A DNA stretch of 64,000 nt, from assembly GCA_002413785.1 (NCBI GenBank), contig DHXR01000017.1, positions 16,982 to 80,981 of the forward strand. Reading direction: 5' to 3'. The notes under the pieces are model-generated. The model did not search any database. It was not told the origin of the DNA and saw only the letters and a program-made list of their open reading frames with translations. Made by a program: the position numbers and the translations under genes. This DNA is from Mucilaginibacter sp. UBA5151 (lineage in GTDB: Bacteria > Bacteroidota > Bacteroidia > Sphingobacteriales > Sphingobacteriaceae). Position 1 is the first letter of the stretch. Every line of letters starts with the position of its first letter. This document shows positions 34,084-43,183 of this stretch, piece by piece.

Positions 34084-34163
34084 ATTGATAATTATTAATC
34101 GTGGAATATTTAATGTTTTAAGCCCTGGTATCACATATTGCAATACCAGGGCTAATAGAGAAT

Positions 34164-35381
34164 TTATTTAGTTGTATATTTCTGCTTTAGCATAGCCATA
34201 TCAGCCCCAACCTTAATATCAAGTATTTTGGCATAATGCTGTGTCGTCTTGATATTGGTATGGCCTAACATCTTCGATACGCTTTCAATCGGTACGCCAT
34301 TTAAGAGCGTTACGGTAGTTGCAAATGTGTGTCGGGCTATATGAAATGTTAAATCTTTATTTATCTCACATAACGCTGCGATCTCCTTTAGATAAGCGTT
34401 CATTTTCTGATTAGAAGATACTGGCAAGGCTTTCCCTGTATTGCAACAAATAGGATGATCTGAATATTTATCCAGCAAATTTAGGGCAACTGGCAATAAA
34501 GGTATTCGGCTTGGTGTATCGGTCTTTTTCCTTTTGGTATTTATCCACATTTCCCCGTCAACGCCTTTCACAATTTCCATGCTTTTTAGCTTTTTAACGT
34601 CAGCGTAAGCCAATCCTGTAAAGCAACAAAAAACGAAAATATCCCTTACCAGGTTAAGGCGATCAGTGGAAAAAACTTTATCGGCCATCGCTTGCAATTC
34701 GTCCTGATTAAGAAATACGCGGTCAACCTGCTTGATTTTTATTTTATAATTAACAAAGGGGTCTGTAGTTAACCATCCGCTTTTTACACATATTCCAATG
34801 ATTTTTTTAAAATTCTTGATATACTTATAAGCTGAGTTATTAGCGCATTTACGTTCAGAACGAAGATAAAACTCATAATTGGTAATAAAATCATGATCGA
34901 TTTTCTCGATTGCTATATCAGAAATTTTATATTTCCATAGTAAATAATTCTGTGTGTGCATTAGGGAGGTTTTGTATCGGATATATGTCCCGGCGGCATA
35001 TTCATTACCTACTAACGTAGCTACTTTTTTATTGTGGTCTTTAAATACATCTAAAAGCATTATAGATTTTTCGCCCTTACCTAAGAATTTGTTTTTCAGG
35101 ATTTCAGCAGTGACCACGCTATTTGCTTCTGTTAATAAACGGTGTGCTTCATAAACTTGATTTTGCAGGTTGTCCAAATAGGCATTAAATGCCCTAATGT
35201 CTTCTTTTGTGCCGTTGGCACGGCCTGCGCCTGAATTCCAACGGGTAGGTTCGCATTCACGTCCAGTTGTGGTTTCTGATCGTTTTCCGCTGACCGTGAA
35301 GCGAATGTAGATCGGCGCAGAGCCAGATTGATAGTTTTTTTGCTTCTTCATATAGAAGAGCAAGCTGAAATTGGTTTTCAT
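34164..35381 (-). CDS. int: tyrosine recombinase, ICE integrase
   Basis: A 405-residue integrase: N-terminal Arm-DNA-binding domain (about 1-95), SAM-like core-binding domain (about 105-205) and catalytic domain (about 220-395). Catalytic residues visible are H347 and R350 (FHIARHTFATT), H374 (MLGHTNIKTT) and the nucleophile Y383 (QHYAKIL). The first catalytic Arg is replaced: TGLAYADVKKL instead of TGxRxxD, as in IntDOT-like Bacteroidota integrases. It lies 253 bases from the 3' end of ssrA and is transcribed away from it, the usual arrangement for ssrA-targeting integrases. Confidence 0.95.
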   Translation of the reverse strand: MKTNFSLLFYMKKQKNYQSGSAPIYIRFTVSGKRSETTTGRECEPTRWNSGAGRANGTKEDIRAFNAYLDNLQNQVYEAHRLLTEANSVVTAEILKNKFLGKGEKSIMLLDVFKDHNKKVATLVGNEYAAGTYIRYKTSLMHTQNYLLWKYKISDIAIEKIDHDFITNYEFYLRSERKCANNSAYKYIKNFKKIIGICVKSGWLTTDPFVNYKIKIKQVDRVFLNQDELQAMADKVFSTDRLNLVRDIFVFCCFTGLAYADVKKLKSMEIVKGVDGEMWINTKRKKTDTPSRIPLLPVALNLLDKYSDHPICCNTGKALPVSSNQKMNAYLKEIAALCEINKDLTFHIARHTFATTVTLLNGVPIESVSKMLGHTNIKTTQHYAKILDIKVGADMAMLKQKYTTK

Positions 35382-35406
35382 AATGTTTTTACATTAAAAA
35401 GTGAAA

Positions 35407-35457
35407 CAAATTTAGCTTTGCAGATACGTCCTGTCAAGATGTTCAGTTTTTGAACAT
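35407..35457 (-). promoter_or_regulatory. integrase promoter with adjacent operator-like palindrome
   Basis: On the minus strand TAAATTTG (35407-35414) fits the Bacteroidota -7 box TAnnTTTG, and TTG (35435-35437) lies 20 bases upstream as the -33 box. Immediately beyond it ATGTTCA/TGAACAT (35439-35445, 35451-35457) form a perfect inverted repeat, a likely operator. The start codon is 26 bases downstream of the -7 box. Confidence 0.6.
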
Positions 35458-35482
35458 GCTGTATATCAATTGTTTATAAGCT

Positions 35483-35523
35483 ATTCGGTGAGTAGTAATA
35501 TGTCCGAAATCTACTCACCGAAT
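35483..35523. repeat. 13-base inverted repeat near the ICE end
   Basis: ATTCGGTGAGTAG (35483-35495) and CTACTCACCGAAT (35511-35523) are perfect inverted arms around 15 bases. Placed between integrase promoter and att site, it could be an arm-type integrase or Xis binding site, or a transcription stop. Confidence 0.5.
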
Positions 35524-35577
35524 TACGCCCCTTTTTGCCGGGAATTGGTGTATAAATAAGGACTTTGACTAAAAAAC

Positions 35578-35612
35578 AAAAGCCTGCAATCATTTGATTT
35601 GCAGGCTTTTAG
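35578..35612. terminator. terminator of ssrA (hairpin, 12-base stem)
   Basis: AAAAGCCTGCAA (35578-35589) pairs with TTGCAGGCTTTT (35599-35610). On the minus strand it follows the tmRNA 3' end by about 25 bases and ends in a T run. It lies inside the ICE end if integration is at the ssrA 3' end, so the element supplies the terminator. Confidence 0.7.
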
Positions 35613-35634
35613 TTGGTTTTGATACCGAATTAAG

Positions 35635-35660
35635 TGGAGCCGGAGGGATTCGAACCCTCG
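35635..35660. other. probable ICE attachment site (att) at the ssrA 3' end
   Basis: Integrases next to ssrA usually recombine within its 3' T-arm and acceptor segment and leave a copy of it at the far end of the element. The matching repeat is not in this window because the element extends left of position 1. The exact core cannot be set from one end only. Confidence 0.55.
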
Positions 35661-36001
35661 TCCAAACATGGTATAAGGTAAGCTTTCTACATGCTTAGCT
35701 GCTGTTTAATTGTAGGGAAGGGGAAGGTCAGCCGCTTACCTGTACCGTCTTCCTTAGGTGCTTTGTTTCGCCTGCTATGCACACCATTAAGCAGGCTATT
35801 TTCATCTTTCGATGCCCCGGTTGCCGGCCCGATGAAACGGAAAACCGGCGGGACAAAAGCTGGGCTAATTCTAAATTAGGCAGCTAAGGCGTAAGTATTT
35901 TCGCCATTTGTAAGTTTGAGCGTTCAGATTAAAGCGCTAATTCACCCAACGCGCTGCATGCTTACTTACTTATCTCCATCCTGTCAATTCCGGTCGACCC
36001 C
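35635..36001 (-). ncRNA. ssrA: transfer-messenger RNA (tmRNA)
   Basis: The tRNA-like ends pair perfectly: 5' GGGGTCG (36001 downward) with 3' CGGCTCC plus discriminator A at 35635, including two wobble pairs. The T arm GGGTTCGAATCCC is intact and CCA is not encoded. The tag frame (35905 to 35876) reads GENTYALAA followed by TAA, giving the tag (A)GENTYALAA, a Bacteroidota-type tag. tmRNA rescues stalled ribosomes with SmpB. The ICE integrase gene lies directly beyond the 3' end, so the gene is the integration target and is kept intact. Confidence 0.95.
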
Positions 36002-36007
36002 TTTTTT

Positions 36008-36172
36008 AGAGTTTGCAGTTGCCCGTGGGCAGTTTGCAGTTTTTGATAACAATACAAAGATAAAGAAAAGTTTGCAGTTCCCGGTTTGCAGTTTGCTTTT
36101 TTTGTTTTGCTGCCAACTCAAAACTGCCAACTGAGGCTACCTGCTATCTGCCAACTGCCTACTGCTAACTGT
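36008..36172. repeat. intergenic short repeats (TTTGCAGTT / AACTGCCAACTG)
   Basis: GTTTGCAGTT-type words recur at about 36010, 36041, 36070 and 36087, then AACTGCCAACTG and related words on the opposite sense to 36172. The last part overlaps the 3' end of the following aminotransferase gene. Such degenerate repeats are common between host genes in this group; no gene is present. Confidence 0.6.
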
Positions 36173-37363
36173 TCTCCCCGGGTACACCTTCAATGCTTCC
36201 TCCAGCACAATCATCGCATTCTCAATATCGTCAATATTCAGCACGTAGGCTATCCTCACTTCTTTAAGTCCCGCGCCGGGTGTGCTGTAAAAGCCGCTTG
36301 CAGGGGCCATCATTACTGTTTGGTTATTGTAACTGAAGTCTTCCAGTATCCATTGGCAAAACTTATCGGCGTTATCTACCGGTAATTGTGCAACTACATA
36401 AAACGCACCGCCGGGGTTGGGGCAATATACACCCTCTATTTTATTTAAGGCTTTTACTAAAGTATTACGACGCTGGGTATATTCTTTATTTACCGCCTCA
36501 AAATAAGTATCAGGGGTGTCAACTGCTGCTGTACCTGCAATTTGTTCCACCATACCCGGACTAAGCCTTGCCTGTGCAAATTTTAAAGCAGTAGCAATCA
36601 CGCTTTTATTTTTGGTAATCAGGCAGCCCAACCGCGCGCCGCAGGCGCTGTAACGTTTACTAACGGTATCTATCATAATCACATTTTCGTCGAGCCCGGT
36701 AAGGTGCATGGGCGAAGTAAAGCTACGGCCGTCATAACAAAACTCGCGGTAAGCCTCATCTGTAAACAGGTAAAGGTCATATTTTAAAACAAGCGCTTTC
36801 AGTTCCTCCAGTTCATCTTTTGAGTATAAATACCCGGTCGGGTTGTTGGGGCTGCAGATGAAAATGGCTTTGGTTTTTGGGGTAATCAGCTTCTCAAATT
36901 CAGCAATGGGCGGCAGCGCGAAGCCATTTTCTATAAAGGATAATATAGGTTTAACCACAACGCCGCTTTGGCAGGCAAAACCGTTGTAATTGGCATAAAA
37001 AGGCTCGGGAACAATCATCTCGTCGCCCACGTCAAGGCAAGTCATCATGGCGATGGTAATGGCTTCTGAGCCGCCGGCGGTGACAACAATGTTTTCGGGG
37101 CCAATATTGTAGCCTGATTTGTTATAATATCCGCTTAGTTTTTTGCGATAGGATAAAGTGCCTTCGGATGGGGTATAGGCCCAAACTTTAAAATCAATAT
37201 TTTTTATCGCGTTAAGCATACCCGCCGGGGTTTCAATATCCGGTTGTCCAATATTCAGATGATAAACCTTTTTACCATCAAGCTTAGCCTTATCGGCATA
37301 AGGCGTTAATTTTCGGATAGGGGAGGCAGGCATCTGCTTTCCTTTGTTTGAAATTTTTGGCAT
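36137..37363 (-). CDS. PLP-dependent aminotransferase, class I/II (aspartate aminotransferase-like)
   Basis: A 408-residue fold type I aminotransferase. The PLP lysine is K236 in TVSKRYSACGARLG; other marks are VTAGGSEAI (about 94-102), SPNNPTGYLY (about 171-180) and TDEAYREF near 201. It uses 2-oxoglutarate-type acceptors; the amino acid substrate is not certain. Its last 13 residues (from GRTVSSRQLADSR) are encoded by an intergenic repeat, so the natural C-terminus was probably replaced. It follows a terminator hairpin and is a single gene in the host part. Confidence 0.88.
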   Translation of the reverse strand: MPKISNKGKQMPASPIRKLTPYADKAKLDGKKVYHLNIGQPDIETPAGMLNAIKNIDFKVWAYTPSEGTLSYRKKLSGYYNKSGYNIGPENIVVTAGGSEAITIAMMTCLDVGDEMIVPEPFYANYNGFACQSGVVVKPILSFIENGFALPPIAEFEKLITPKTKAIFICSPNNPTGYLYSKDELEELKALVLKYDLYLFTDEAYREFCYDGRSFTSPMHLTGLDENVIMIDTVSKRYSACGARLGCLITKNKSVIATALKFAQARLSPGMVEQIAGTAAVDTPDTYFEAVNKEYTQRRNTLVKALNKIEGVYCPNPGGAFYVVAQLPVDNADKFCQWILEDFSYNNQTVMMAPASGFYSTPGAGLKEVRIAYVLNIDDIENAMIVLEEALKVYPGRTVSSRQLADSR

Positions 37364-37489
37364 AACACAAAATTAGGTATTTTAGTCGGAAAGTCCGAAA
37401 ATCGGAGAAATCCAAAAAGTCCTCTCCTTGCGCCACCGCTAAAGCTAAGGCGGCACGCGGTTGGAGAGGGTTGGGTGAGGCAAAAATCA

Positions 37490-37516
37490 AAAAAGACACG
37501 GATTTCGTGTCTTTTT
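37490..37516. terminator. bidirectional terminator hairpin
   Basis: AAAAAGACACG (37490-37500) and CGTGTCTTTTT (37506-37516) form an A/T-tailed hairpin between the DUF1573 gene and the aminotransferase gene, both on the minus strand. Around it lies a GC-richer repeat pair ending GGTTGGGTGAGGC (about 37470 and 37563). Confidence 0.7.
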
Positions 37517-37595
37517 TTGATTTTTTTAAACCCTCCTCTTATAGCCCTCTCCTTTGGAGACGGTTGGGTGAGGCGAAATTAAGCTTTGGTGAGGC

Positions 37596-38000
37596 CTAAT
37601 TACTGCTGCTTGTCGCCGGCTTTGCCACCACTTCGCCAACAATAATTAAATTTTTTGTGGGTGTCGTAGCATTTGAGGTCACCACAATTGTTTTTGTAAA
37701 TGGCGCTGCAAATGCTGCGTTATAAGTGATTGTAATAGTGCCTTTGTCGCCGCTTTTTACCGGTGTTTTGGTGTAATTAGCTATGGTACAGCCGCAGGTT
37801 GGCCTTACATCAGTTAAAATAAGCGGCTCCTGCCCGATGTTGGTAAACTCAAAAACAGTGGTAACCGATGTACCCTGGGGGATTTTACCAAAGTCATGTT
37901 TTTCTTCATTGAACTTAAACTCAGCTTTTTGTGCACGGGCTGTAAATGCAGTAAATACAAAGCAAAAAATTACTGCGCATATCATTAATGTGTTTTTCAT
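37596..38000 (-). CDS. DUF1573 domain secreted protein
   Basis: A 134-residue secreted protein with a signal peptide ending near FTARAQ and one DUF1573 (Ig-like, ASPM/SPD-2/Hydin-type) domain: FNEEKHDFGKIPQGTSV, EFTNIGQEPLIL, VRPTCGCTIANY, GTITITYN. The conserved CGC pair is present. Such proteins are abundant in Bacteroidota and are of unknown function. Divergent to the E1 gene, sharing a 136-base promoter region that holds a TATATTTG box (38020-38027, minus strand). Confidence 0.9.
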   Translation of the reverse strand: MKNTLMICAVIFCFVFTAFTARAQKAEFKFNEEKHDFGKIPQGTSVTTVFEFTNIGQEPLILTDVRPTCGCTIANYTKTPVKSGDKGTITITYNAAFAAPFTKTIVVTSNATTPTKNLIIVGEVVAKPATSSSN

Positions 38001-38136
38001 ATTTTATATTTGATTATTACAAATATAAAAGGATTAATCCAATTTAAAAACTATTAGTAAAAGTGGATGTTTTATATGTTTTGTTGCTAATTACAAAATA
38101 GAATTTTATAATTTTACCGCTTAAACAAAATTTTAT

Positions 38137-40569
38137 ATGCCCGAAACTGCAACACACGCTACAGGTAAGTTTAATTCTGCTGAGCTCAGTTTTGATGATT
38201 TTAAGAAAATAGTAATTGTTGATTACCGTATAGCCTTTGAAAGCAGGCAGGCGAGTTTGATAGGCAGGAGGGAAGTACTTACGGGAAAGGCTAAGTTTGG
38301 GATATTTGGCGATGGCAAGGAAGTGGCGCAACTGGCTATGGCAAAGGCTTTTCGCAAAGGCGACTGGCGCGCAGGTTACTACCGCGACCAAACATTTATG
38401 TTCGCTACGGGCATGAGTAATCTTCTGGAGTTTTTTGCGCAGTTGTATGCTTACCCTGATATTGAGAAGGACCCTGCATCGGGCGGCAGGCAAATGAACT
38501 GCCATTATGCTACCCGTTTTATAAATGAAGACGGGAGCTGGGTAAACCAGGCGGAAACCATGAACTGTTCCTCTGATGTTTCGACCACCGGCGGGCACAT
38601 GCCGCGCTTACTCGGCCTGGCATACGCTTCAAAACTTTACAGGCAAAATAAGGAACTTGAATATCTTGATCAGTTTTCGGTAAATGGTAATGAGGTTGCT
38701 TTTGGTACCATAGGCAACGGTTCTACTTCCGAGGGCTTATTTTTTGAGGCCATTAATGCGGCCGGCGTATTACAGGTGCCTATGGCGATATCTGTTTGGG
38801 ACGATGCTTACGCGATATCGGTACCGGCCAGGCTGCAAACCACAAAGGAAGACATTTCGGAAATATTAAAAGGCTTTCAGCGTGAGCCCGGCACCAATGG
38901 CTACGAAATATTTAAGGTACGCGGATGGGACTACGTGGCGCTATGCGAAACGTACGAACGCGCCATAGCGCTTTGCCGTAAAGAACACGTGCCGGTGTTG
39001 ATACATGTTACTGAAATGACCCAGCCGCAGGGGCATTCCTCATCGGGATCGCATGAACGCTATAAAACCCGGGAACGCCTGGCGTGGGAAGATGAGAACG
39101 ACTGCCTGATACAGATGCGTAAATGGATGATCGCTTCGGCCATTGCCACGGAAGCCGAAATGGATGAGCTGGAAACAAATGCTAAAAAATATGTCCGCGA
39201 TTGCCAGCGCCAGATTTGGGGTCAGCTATGTGACGATATACGGCTCGAATTAAATGAAGCGGCCCGGTTAATTGAAAAATTAGCTGAATATGTCCCTGCC
39301 CGTGATGAATTAAATGAACTTGCTTCAGTATTGCGCGAATGTATTGATCCGGGGCGCAAAGATGTGGTTTCGGCTATACGGAAAACGCTCCGCATTACGA
39401 TAAAAGACAATGTTTTGCAAAAACAGCAGTTGATAAACTGGCTGGCAGATGAAAACGTTAAAAATATTGCCCGGTACGATTCCAAATTATTTACCGGAAC
39501 GCAGCATTCACCTTTAAATGTAGCGCCGGTTCCGGCGAGATATTATGAGGACTCAAAGTTTATTGACGGACGCGAGGTATTGAATGCTTGTTTCGACGCT
39601 AATTTTGAACGCGATAAAACCATAGTTGCTTTTGGTGAGGATGTAGGTTCCATTGGCGACGTAAACCAGGGTTTTGCAGGTTTGCAAAGCAAATACGGCG
39701 ATTTACGCATAACCGACACCGGCATACGCGAAGCCACTATTGTGGGGCAGGGCCTTGGTCTGGCTATGCGCGGTTTAAAACCCATAGCCGAAATTCAGTA
39801 CCTTGATTATATTTTATACACAGTTAATGTTTTAAGTGATGACCTGGCAACTTTAAGCTACCGTACCCATGGAGGTCAGAAAGCGCCGTTGATTATCCGT
39901 ACCCGGGGGCATCGTTTGGAGGGTATATGGCATTCCGGTTCACCATTGGGATTGATCCTGAACTCCATGCGTGGCCTGCATATTTGCGTTCCCCGCGATA
40001 TGACGCAGGCCGCAGGTATGTATAACGTGTTGTTGAGAGGTGATGAACCTGCTTTGGTCATAGAATGCTTAAACGGTTATCGTTTAAAAGAAAGGCTGCC
40101 CTCAAATGTCGGCGAATTTACCGTTGAATTAGGGAAAGCCGAGATTTTAAAGCATGGAACGGATATAACAATAATCTCTTATGGTTCAACACTGCGCCTG
40201 GTAATGGAGGCAGGGAAAGAACTGGAAAGATTGGGAATAAGCATTGAAGTAATTGACCCGCAAACCTTATATCCTTTTGATACAGAGAATGTTTGTGGAA
40301 ACTCGTTAAAGAAAACCAGTAAATTACTGATTGTTGATGAAGATCTTCCGGGTGCAGCTTCGGCTTATATTTTACAAAAGGTTTTGGAATCGCAAAAAGG
40401 CTATTATTCGCTTGACGCGCAACCGCGCACTCTTTGTTCCAAAGAACACAGGCCGCCTTATGGTTCTGACGGCGACTATTTCAGCAAACCTTCGGTGGAT
40501 GATATTATTGAAGCAGTTTACAGCATGATGAACGAAACAGATCCGCATAAATATCCGCCAATTTACTGA
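38137..40569 (+). CDS. fused E1 alpha/beta of a branched-chain type 2-oxoacid dehydrogenase
   Basis: An 810-residue thiamine-diphosphate enzyme with the alpha unit (about 1-420) and the beta unit (about 470-800) in one chain. The alpha part has the ThDP region GNGSTSEGLFFEAINAAG (about 197-214) and WDDAYAISVP; the beta part has VAFGEDVGSIGDVNQGF, IVGQGLGLAMRGLKPI and LIIRTRGHR. It decarboxylates 2-oxo acids and passes the acyl group to an E2 not encoded here. Fused E1 proteins of this length are normal in Bacteroidota. It stands alone, followed by a terminator. Confidence 0.93.
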   Translation: MPETATHATGKFNSAELSFDDFKKIVIVDYRIAFESRQASLIGRREVLTGKAKFGIFGDGKEVAQLAMAKAFRKGDWRAGYYRDQTFMFATGMSNLLEFFAQLYAYPDIEKDPASGGRQMNCHYATRFINEDGSWVNQAETMNCSSDVSTTGGHMPRLLGLAYASKLYRQNKELEYLDQFSVNGNEVAFGTIGNGSTSEGLFFEAINAAGVLQVPMAISVWDDAYAISVPARLQTTKEDISEILKGFQREPGTNGYEIFKVRGWDYVALCETYERAIALCRKEHVPVLIHVTEMTQPQGHSSSGSHERYKTRERLAWEDENDCLIQMRKWMIASAIATEAEMDELETNAKKYVRDCQRQIWGQLCDDIRLELNEAARLIEKLAEYVPARDELNELASVLRECIDPGRKDVVSAIRKTLRITIKDNVLQKQQLINWLADENVKNIARYDSKLFTGTQHSPLNVAPVPARYYEDSKFIDGREVLNACFDANFERDKTIVAFGEDVGSIGDVNQGFAGLQSKYGDLRITDTGIREATIVGQGLGLAMRGLKPIAEIQYLDYILYTVNVLSDDLATLSYRTHGGQKAPLIIRTRGHRLEGIWHSGSPLGLILNSMRGLHICVPRDMTQAAGMYNVLLRGDEPALVIECLNGYRLKERLPSNVGEFTVELGKAEILKHGTDITIISYGSTLRLVMEAGKELERLGISIEVIDPQTLYPFDTENVCGNSLKKTSKLLIVDEDLPGAASAYILQKVLESQKGYYSLDAQPRTLCSKEHRPPYGSDGDYFSKPSVDDIIEAVYSMMNETDPHKYPPIY

Positions 40570-40617
40570 TGGAATTGCTGCTACAGCGATTGACCGGTTG
40601 GTAAGTATTTTTAATTT

Positions 40618-40653
40618 AATAAAGGTCCAGGCTAACGCGGGACTTTTATTTTT
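40618..40653 (+). terminator. terminator after the E1 gene
   Basis: AATAAAGGTCC (40618-40628) pairs with GGACTTTTATT (40640-40650; one G-T pair) and is followed by TTTG. It lies about 50 bases after the E1 stop. Confidence 0.65.
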
Positions 40654-40933
40654 GCATCTAAAAGTCGTATAAGGCAAATAAATATCCTATTAAAAAAAAT
40701 ATCGCCTATTATACAATAATTGCATTTTTTTTCAGTTAATATTTTGTACACTATTTATTTCATCTGCGGTTGTTTAACAATCTGATGAAATAACTTTTTA
40801 ATTATAATTCCTTAATGATTTAATGACTAAGAAATTATAATTAGCATTCGCAGCGAAAAAGCGGAACCTAATTCTGCTTTTTTCGTAAACCTGATTACTA
40901 TTTAATTTATTGATTTTAACCCAATTTTAAAAA
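40654..40933. other. AT-rich leader region of the L,D-transpeptidase-like gene
   Basis: No gene seen. AATTATAATT is repeated near 40799 and 40832. CGAAAAAGCGGAA (40854-40866) pairs with TTCTGCTTTTTTCG (40872-40885) as a T-tailed hairpin 49 bases before the next start; it could be an attenuator or a stop for upstream transcripts. Confidence 0.45.
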
Positions 40934-41716
40934 ATGAAGAAACATTTTATCGGGCTGATTTGCATTTTATTGATGCTCTCAGTTACCACAATAAGCTGGA
41001 GGCCGGCAGAAGCAAAAAAAGCTAACGTTATTGCAAACAAATCTTTTAACGCGCGCGAATTACTTGAGAAATATGTTGATAATATTTATGAATCGGCCCG
41101 TCTGCAGGAATCCGGGTTAACATTCGATGTGTTTAAAAAGGCGATGACCGGTTTTTTAAATTTGAAAATCGCCAATAAATTATCACCCGCAAGTTCTATA
41201 TTAACAGTGATTGATTTCACCAAATCAAGCCGCGAAAAGCGGATGTGGATAATTGACGTTATGGGCAAACAATTAGTGCTAAATACCTGGGTTGCTCATG
41301 GGCAGCGAAGCGGCATGGATATAGCAACCCGTTTTTCTGACAGAACAGATTCTTATCAAAGCAGCGTAGGGTTTTATGTAACTGATAATGTGTATTATGG
41401 TAAACACGGACGCTCATTACGGTTAGACGGTATGGACCCCGGTTTTAACGAAAATGCCCGTTCGCGTGAAATTGTTGTACATGCGGCGGATTATGTAGGA
41501 AGAAATATTATTGAAGAGCAAGGTCGTTTAGGGCGCAGTTTAGGTTGCCCGGCGGTATCTCCTGAAGTTGCCGACATGGTGATTAACAACATTAAAGATA
41601 AAACGGTAATGTTTATTAACGGCGATGCCAAAAGCTATTACTCAAAATACCTTGATGAAGAAAAGGCGTCAAATTTTGTGGCCGAATTAAACCGGCCATT
41701 TATGGCAAGTTTGTAG
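40934..41716 (+). CDS. murein L,D-transpeptidase catalytic domain family protein
   Basis: A 260-residue secreted protein with a signal peptide (about residues 1-27, ending near AEA). The catalytic region holds H183 (EIVVHAADYVG) and C205 (GRSLGCPAVS), the His and Cys of the YkuD-like active site, plus WVAHGQRSGMD near 119-129. The family would cross-link peptidoglycan or attach proteins to it in the periplasm. A long 5' region with a T-tailed hairpin precedes it. Single gene. Confidence 0.88.
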   Translation: MKKHFIGLICILLMLSVTTISWRPAEAKKANVIANKSFNARELLEKYVDNIYESARLQESGLTFDVFKKAMTGFLNLKIANKLSPASSILTVIDFTKSSREKRMWIIDVMGKQLVLNTWVAHGQRSGMDIATRFSDRTDSYQSSVGFYVTDNVYYGKHGRSLRLDGMDPGFNENARSREIVVHAADYVGRNIIEEQGRLGRSLGCPAVSPEVADMVINNIKDKTVMFINGDAKSYYSKYLDEEKASNFVAELNRPFMASL

Positions 41717-41764
41717 AGATGTCCCGACGCACCAGGCATTGTCATTTATTTAAGGAGAAAATGA

Positions 41765-41843
41765 AATATCGAATAATGAATTTTGAATGTCGAACGCCGA
41801 ATATTACTCAATATTCAACATTCAAAGTTCGGTGTTCGATATT
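41765..41843. repeat. intergenic inverted repeat
   Basis: AATATCGAA (41765-41773) and TTCGATATT (41835-41843) bound a stretch whose two halves are imperfect inverted copies (GAATGTCGAACGCCGAAT against ATTCAACATTCAAAGTTC). No coding potential. Confidence 0.6.
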
Positions 41844-41929
41844 AAATTCCTTAACCTGACAGCATTGTGCATCGGGAGACCTCTTTAATTAATGAGCCGA
41901 CTGTGGCCCGCCTGCACAGCAAACTGAAT

Positions 41930-42223
41930 TTACCTCCAGTGTCCTCTCTGCCATCTGTAACCATGATTGTTATGTTCCCATGTGCCCCGAACGTATGCGC
42001 GCCCTTCTCTCGGGTGGTCCCAATGCCCGCGTACATAAACGTAGCTGCCTCCACTCCAGGTCCAATCGCCATCTATCCATATTGCACCTGAATAAGGCGC
42101 TAAAGGCCGCTCATAAACGGGCTCAACAGGTTGCGAATAAACAAAATAACCACCCGCACATGAAGAAATAAACATAGCTATTGCCAATACAAGCAGTAAT
42201 GCTATTTTTGATAGTGTTTTCAT
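41930..42223 (-). CDS. YXWGXW-repeat-like lipoprotein
   Basis: A 97-residue lipoprotein: signal MKTLSKIALLLVLAIAM and lipobox ISSC (Cys22). The mature part repeats aromatic units: IWIDGDWTWSGG, YVYVRGHWDHP, YVRGTWEHN, YRWQRGHWR, the pattern of YXWGXW proteins. ATG 42223 is used; an extension to 42310 would not begin with a signal peptide. Outer-membrane or periplasmic location; function unknown. Confidence 0.85.
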   Translation of the reverse strand: MKTLSKIALLLVLAIAMFISSCAGGYFVYSQPVEPVYERPLAPYSGAIWIDGDWTWSGGSYVYVRGHWDHPREGRAYVRGTWEHNNHGYRWQRGHWR

Positions 42224-42284
42224 CTTTATATGTTTTAAACAACTGAATATATTGACAAGTGAAAGGCAAAAAAGTTTTAAAATA

Positions 42285-43175
42285 TTACCGCTTAAATTTA
42301 TCAGCAACAACCAGTTCCTTGCTTCCGCTTGCGTACTTATAAAAACCGCTCCCCGACTTTACTCCCTTGTGCCCGGCTGTAACCATATTTACGAGTAGCG
42401 GGCAGGGGGCATATTTTTGATTGCCGAACCCTGTGTGTAACACGTTCAAAATTGCCTGGCAAACATCCAGGCCAATAAAGTCGGCCAATTGCAGGGGGCC
42501 CATGGGATGCGCCATGCCCAGTTTCATTACCGTATCAATCTCTTCAACCCCTGCTACGCCTTCATGCAAGGTGTAAATGGCTTCGTTTATCATGGGCATT
42601 AAAATGCGGTTGGCAACAAAGCCCGGGTAGTCATTTACCTCCACCGGGGATTTATCCAGTTGCCTTGACAATGCCATTATGGTATGCGTAACTTCACCGG
42701 TAGTAGCGTAACCCCTTATCACTTCCACCAGTTTCATGAGCGGAACCGGATTCATAAAATGCATACCTATTACGTTGCCTGGATTTTTTGTTACAGATGC
42801 AATAAGCGTTATTGATATTGACGAAGTATTTGAAGCGAGTATTGCATCATTTTTACAAAAATCGCTTAGTTGTTTAAATAAATTTAATTTGATCTCCTGA
42901 TTTTCGGTTGCAGCTTCTACTACCAGGTCAGCATTTGAAACAGCCTGTTCAAGATCAGTAAATGTGGTAATATTTTGGAGTGTTGCCGCTTTTAACTTTT
43001 CATCAATAGCGCCTTTTTTTACCTGCCTGTCCAGGTTATTGGCGATGGTTTGTAAAGCCCGGTTTAAAGCCTCCTGACTGATATCAACCAAAGCCACTTC
43101 AAATCCATGCCGGGCAAAGGTATGGGCTATGCCGTTTCCCATTGTCCCGGAGCCTATTACTGTGATGTTTTTCAT
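42285..43175 (-). CDS. 3-hydroxyacyl-CoA (3-hydroxybutyryl-CoA) dehydrogenase
   Basis: A 296-residue NAD-dependent enzyme oxidising 3-hydroxyacyl-CoA to 3-ketoacyl-CoA. The Rossmann motif GSGTMGNGIA (8-17) is followed by VALVDIS; the catalytic His-Glu pair lies in GMHFMNPVPLMKLVEVI, and NDYPGFVANRILMPMINEA starts the C-terminal dimerisation domain. Length is standard for the monofunctional form. It is downstream of the biotin genes but separated by an inverted-repeat gap, so not clearly in their operon. Confidence 0.93.
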   Translation of the reverse strand: MKNITVIGSGTMGNGIAHTFARHGFEVALVDISQEALNRALQTIANNLDRQVKKGAIDEKLKAATLQNITTFTDLEQAVSNADLVVEAATENQEIKLNLFKQLSDFCKNDAILASNTSSISITLIASVTKNPGNVIGMHFMNPVPLMKLVEVIRGYATTGEVTHTIMALSRQLDKSPVEVNDYPGFVANRILMPMINEAIYTLHEGVAGVEEIDTVMKLGMAHPMGPLQLADFIGLDVCQAILNVLHTGFGNQKYAPCPLLVNMVTAGHKGVKSGSGFYKYASGSKELVVADKFKR

Positions 43176-43183
43176 ATTGGTGG

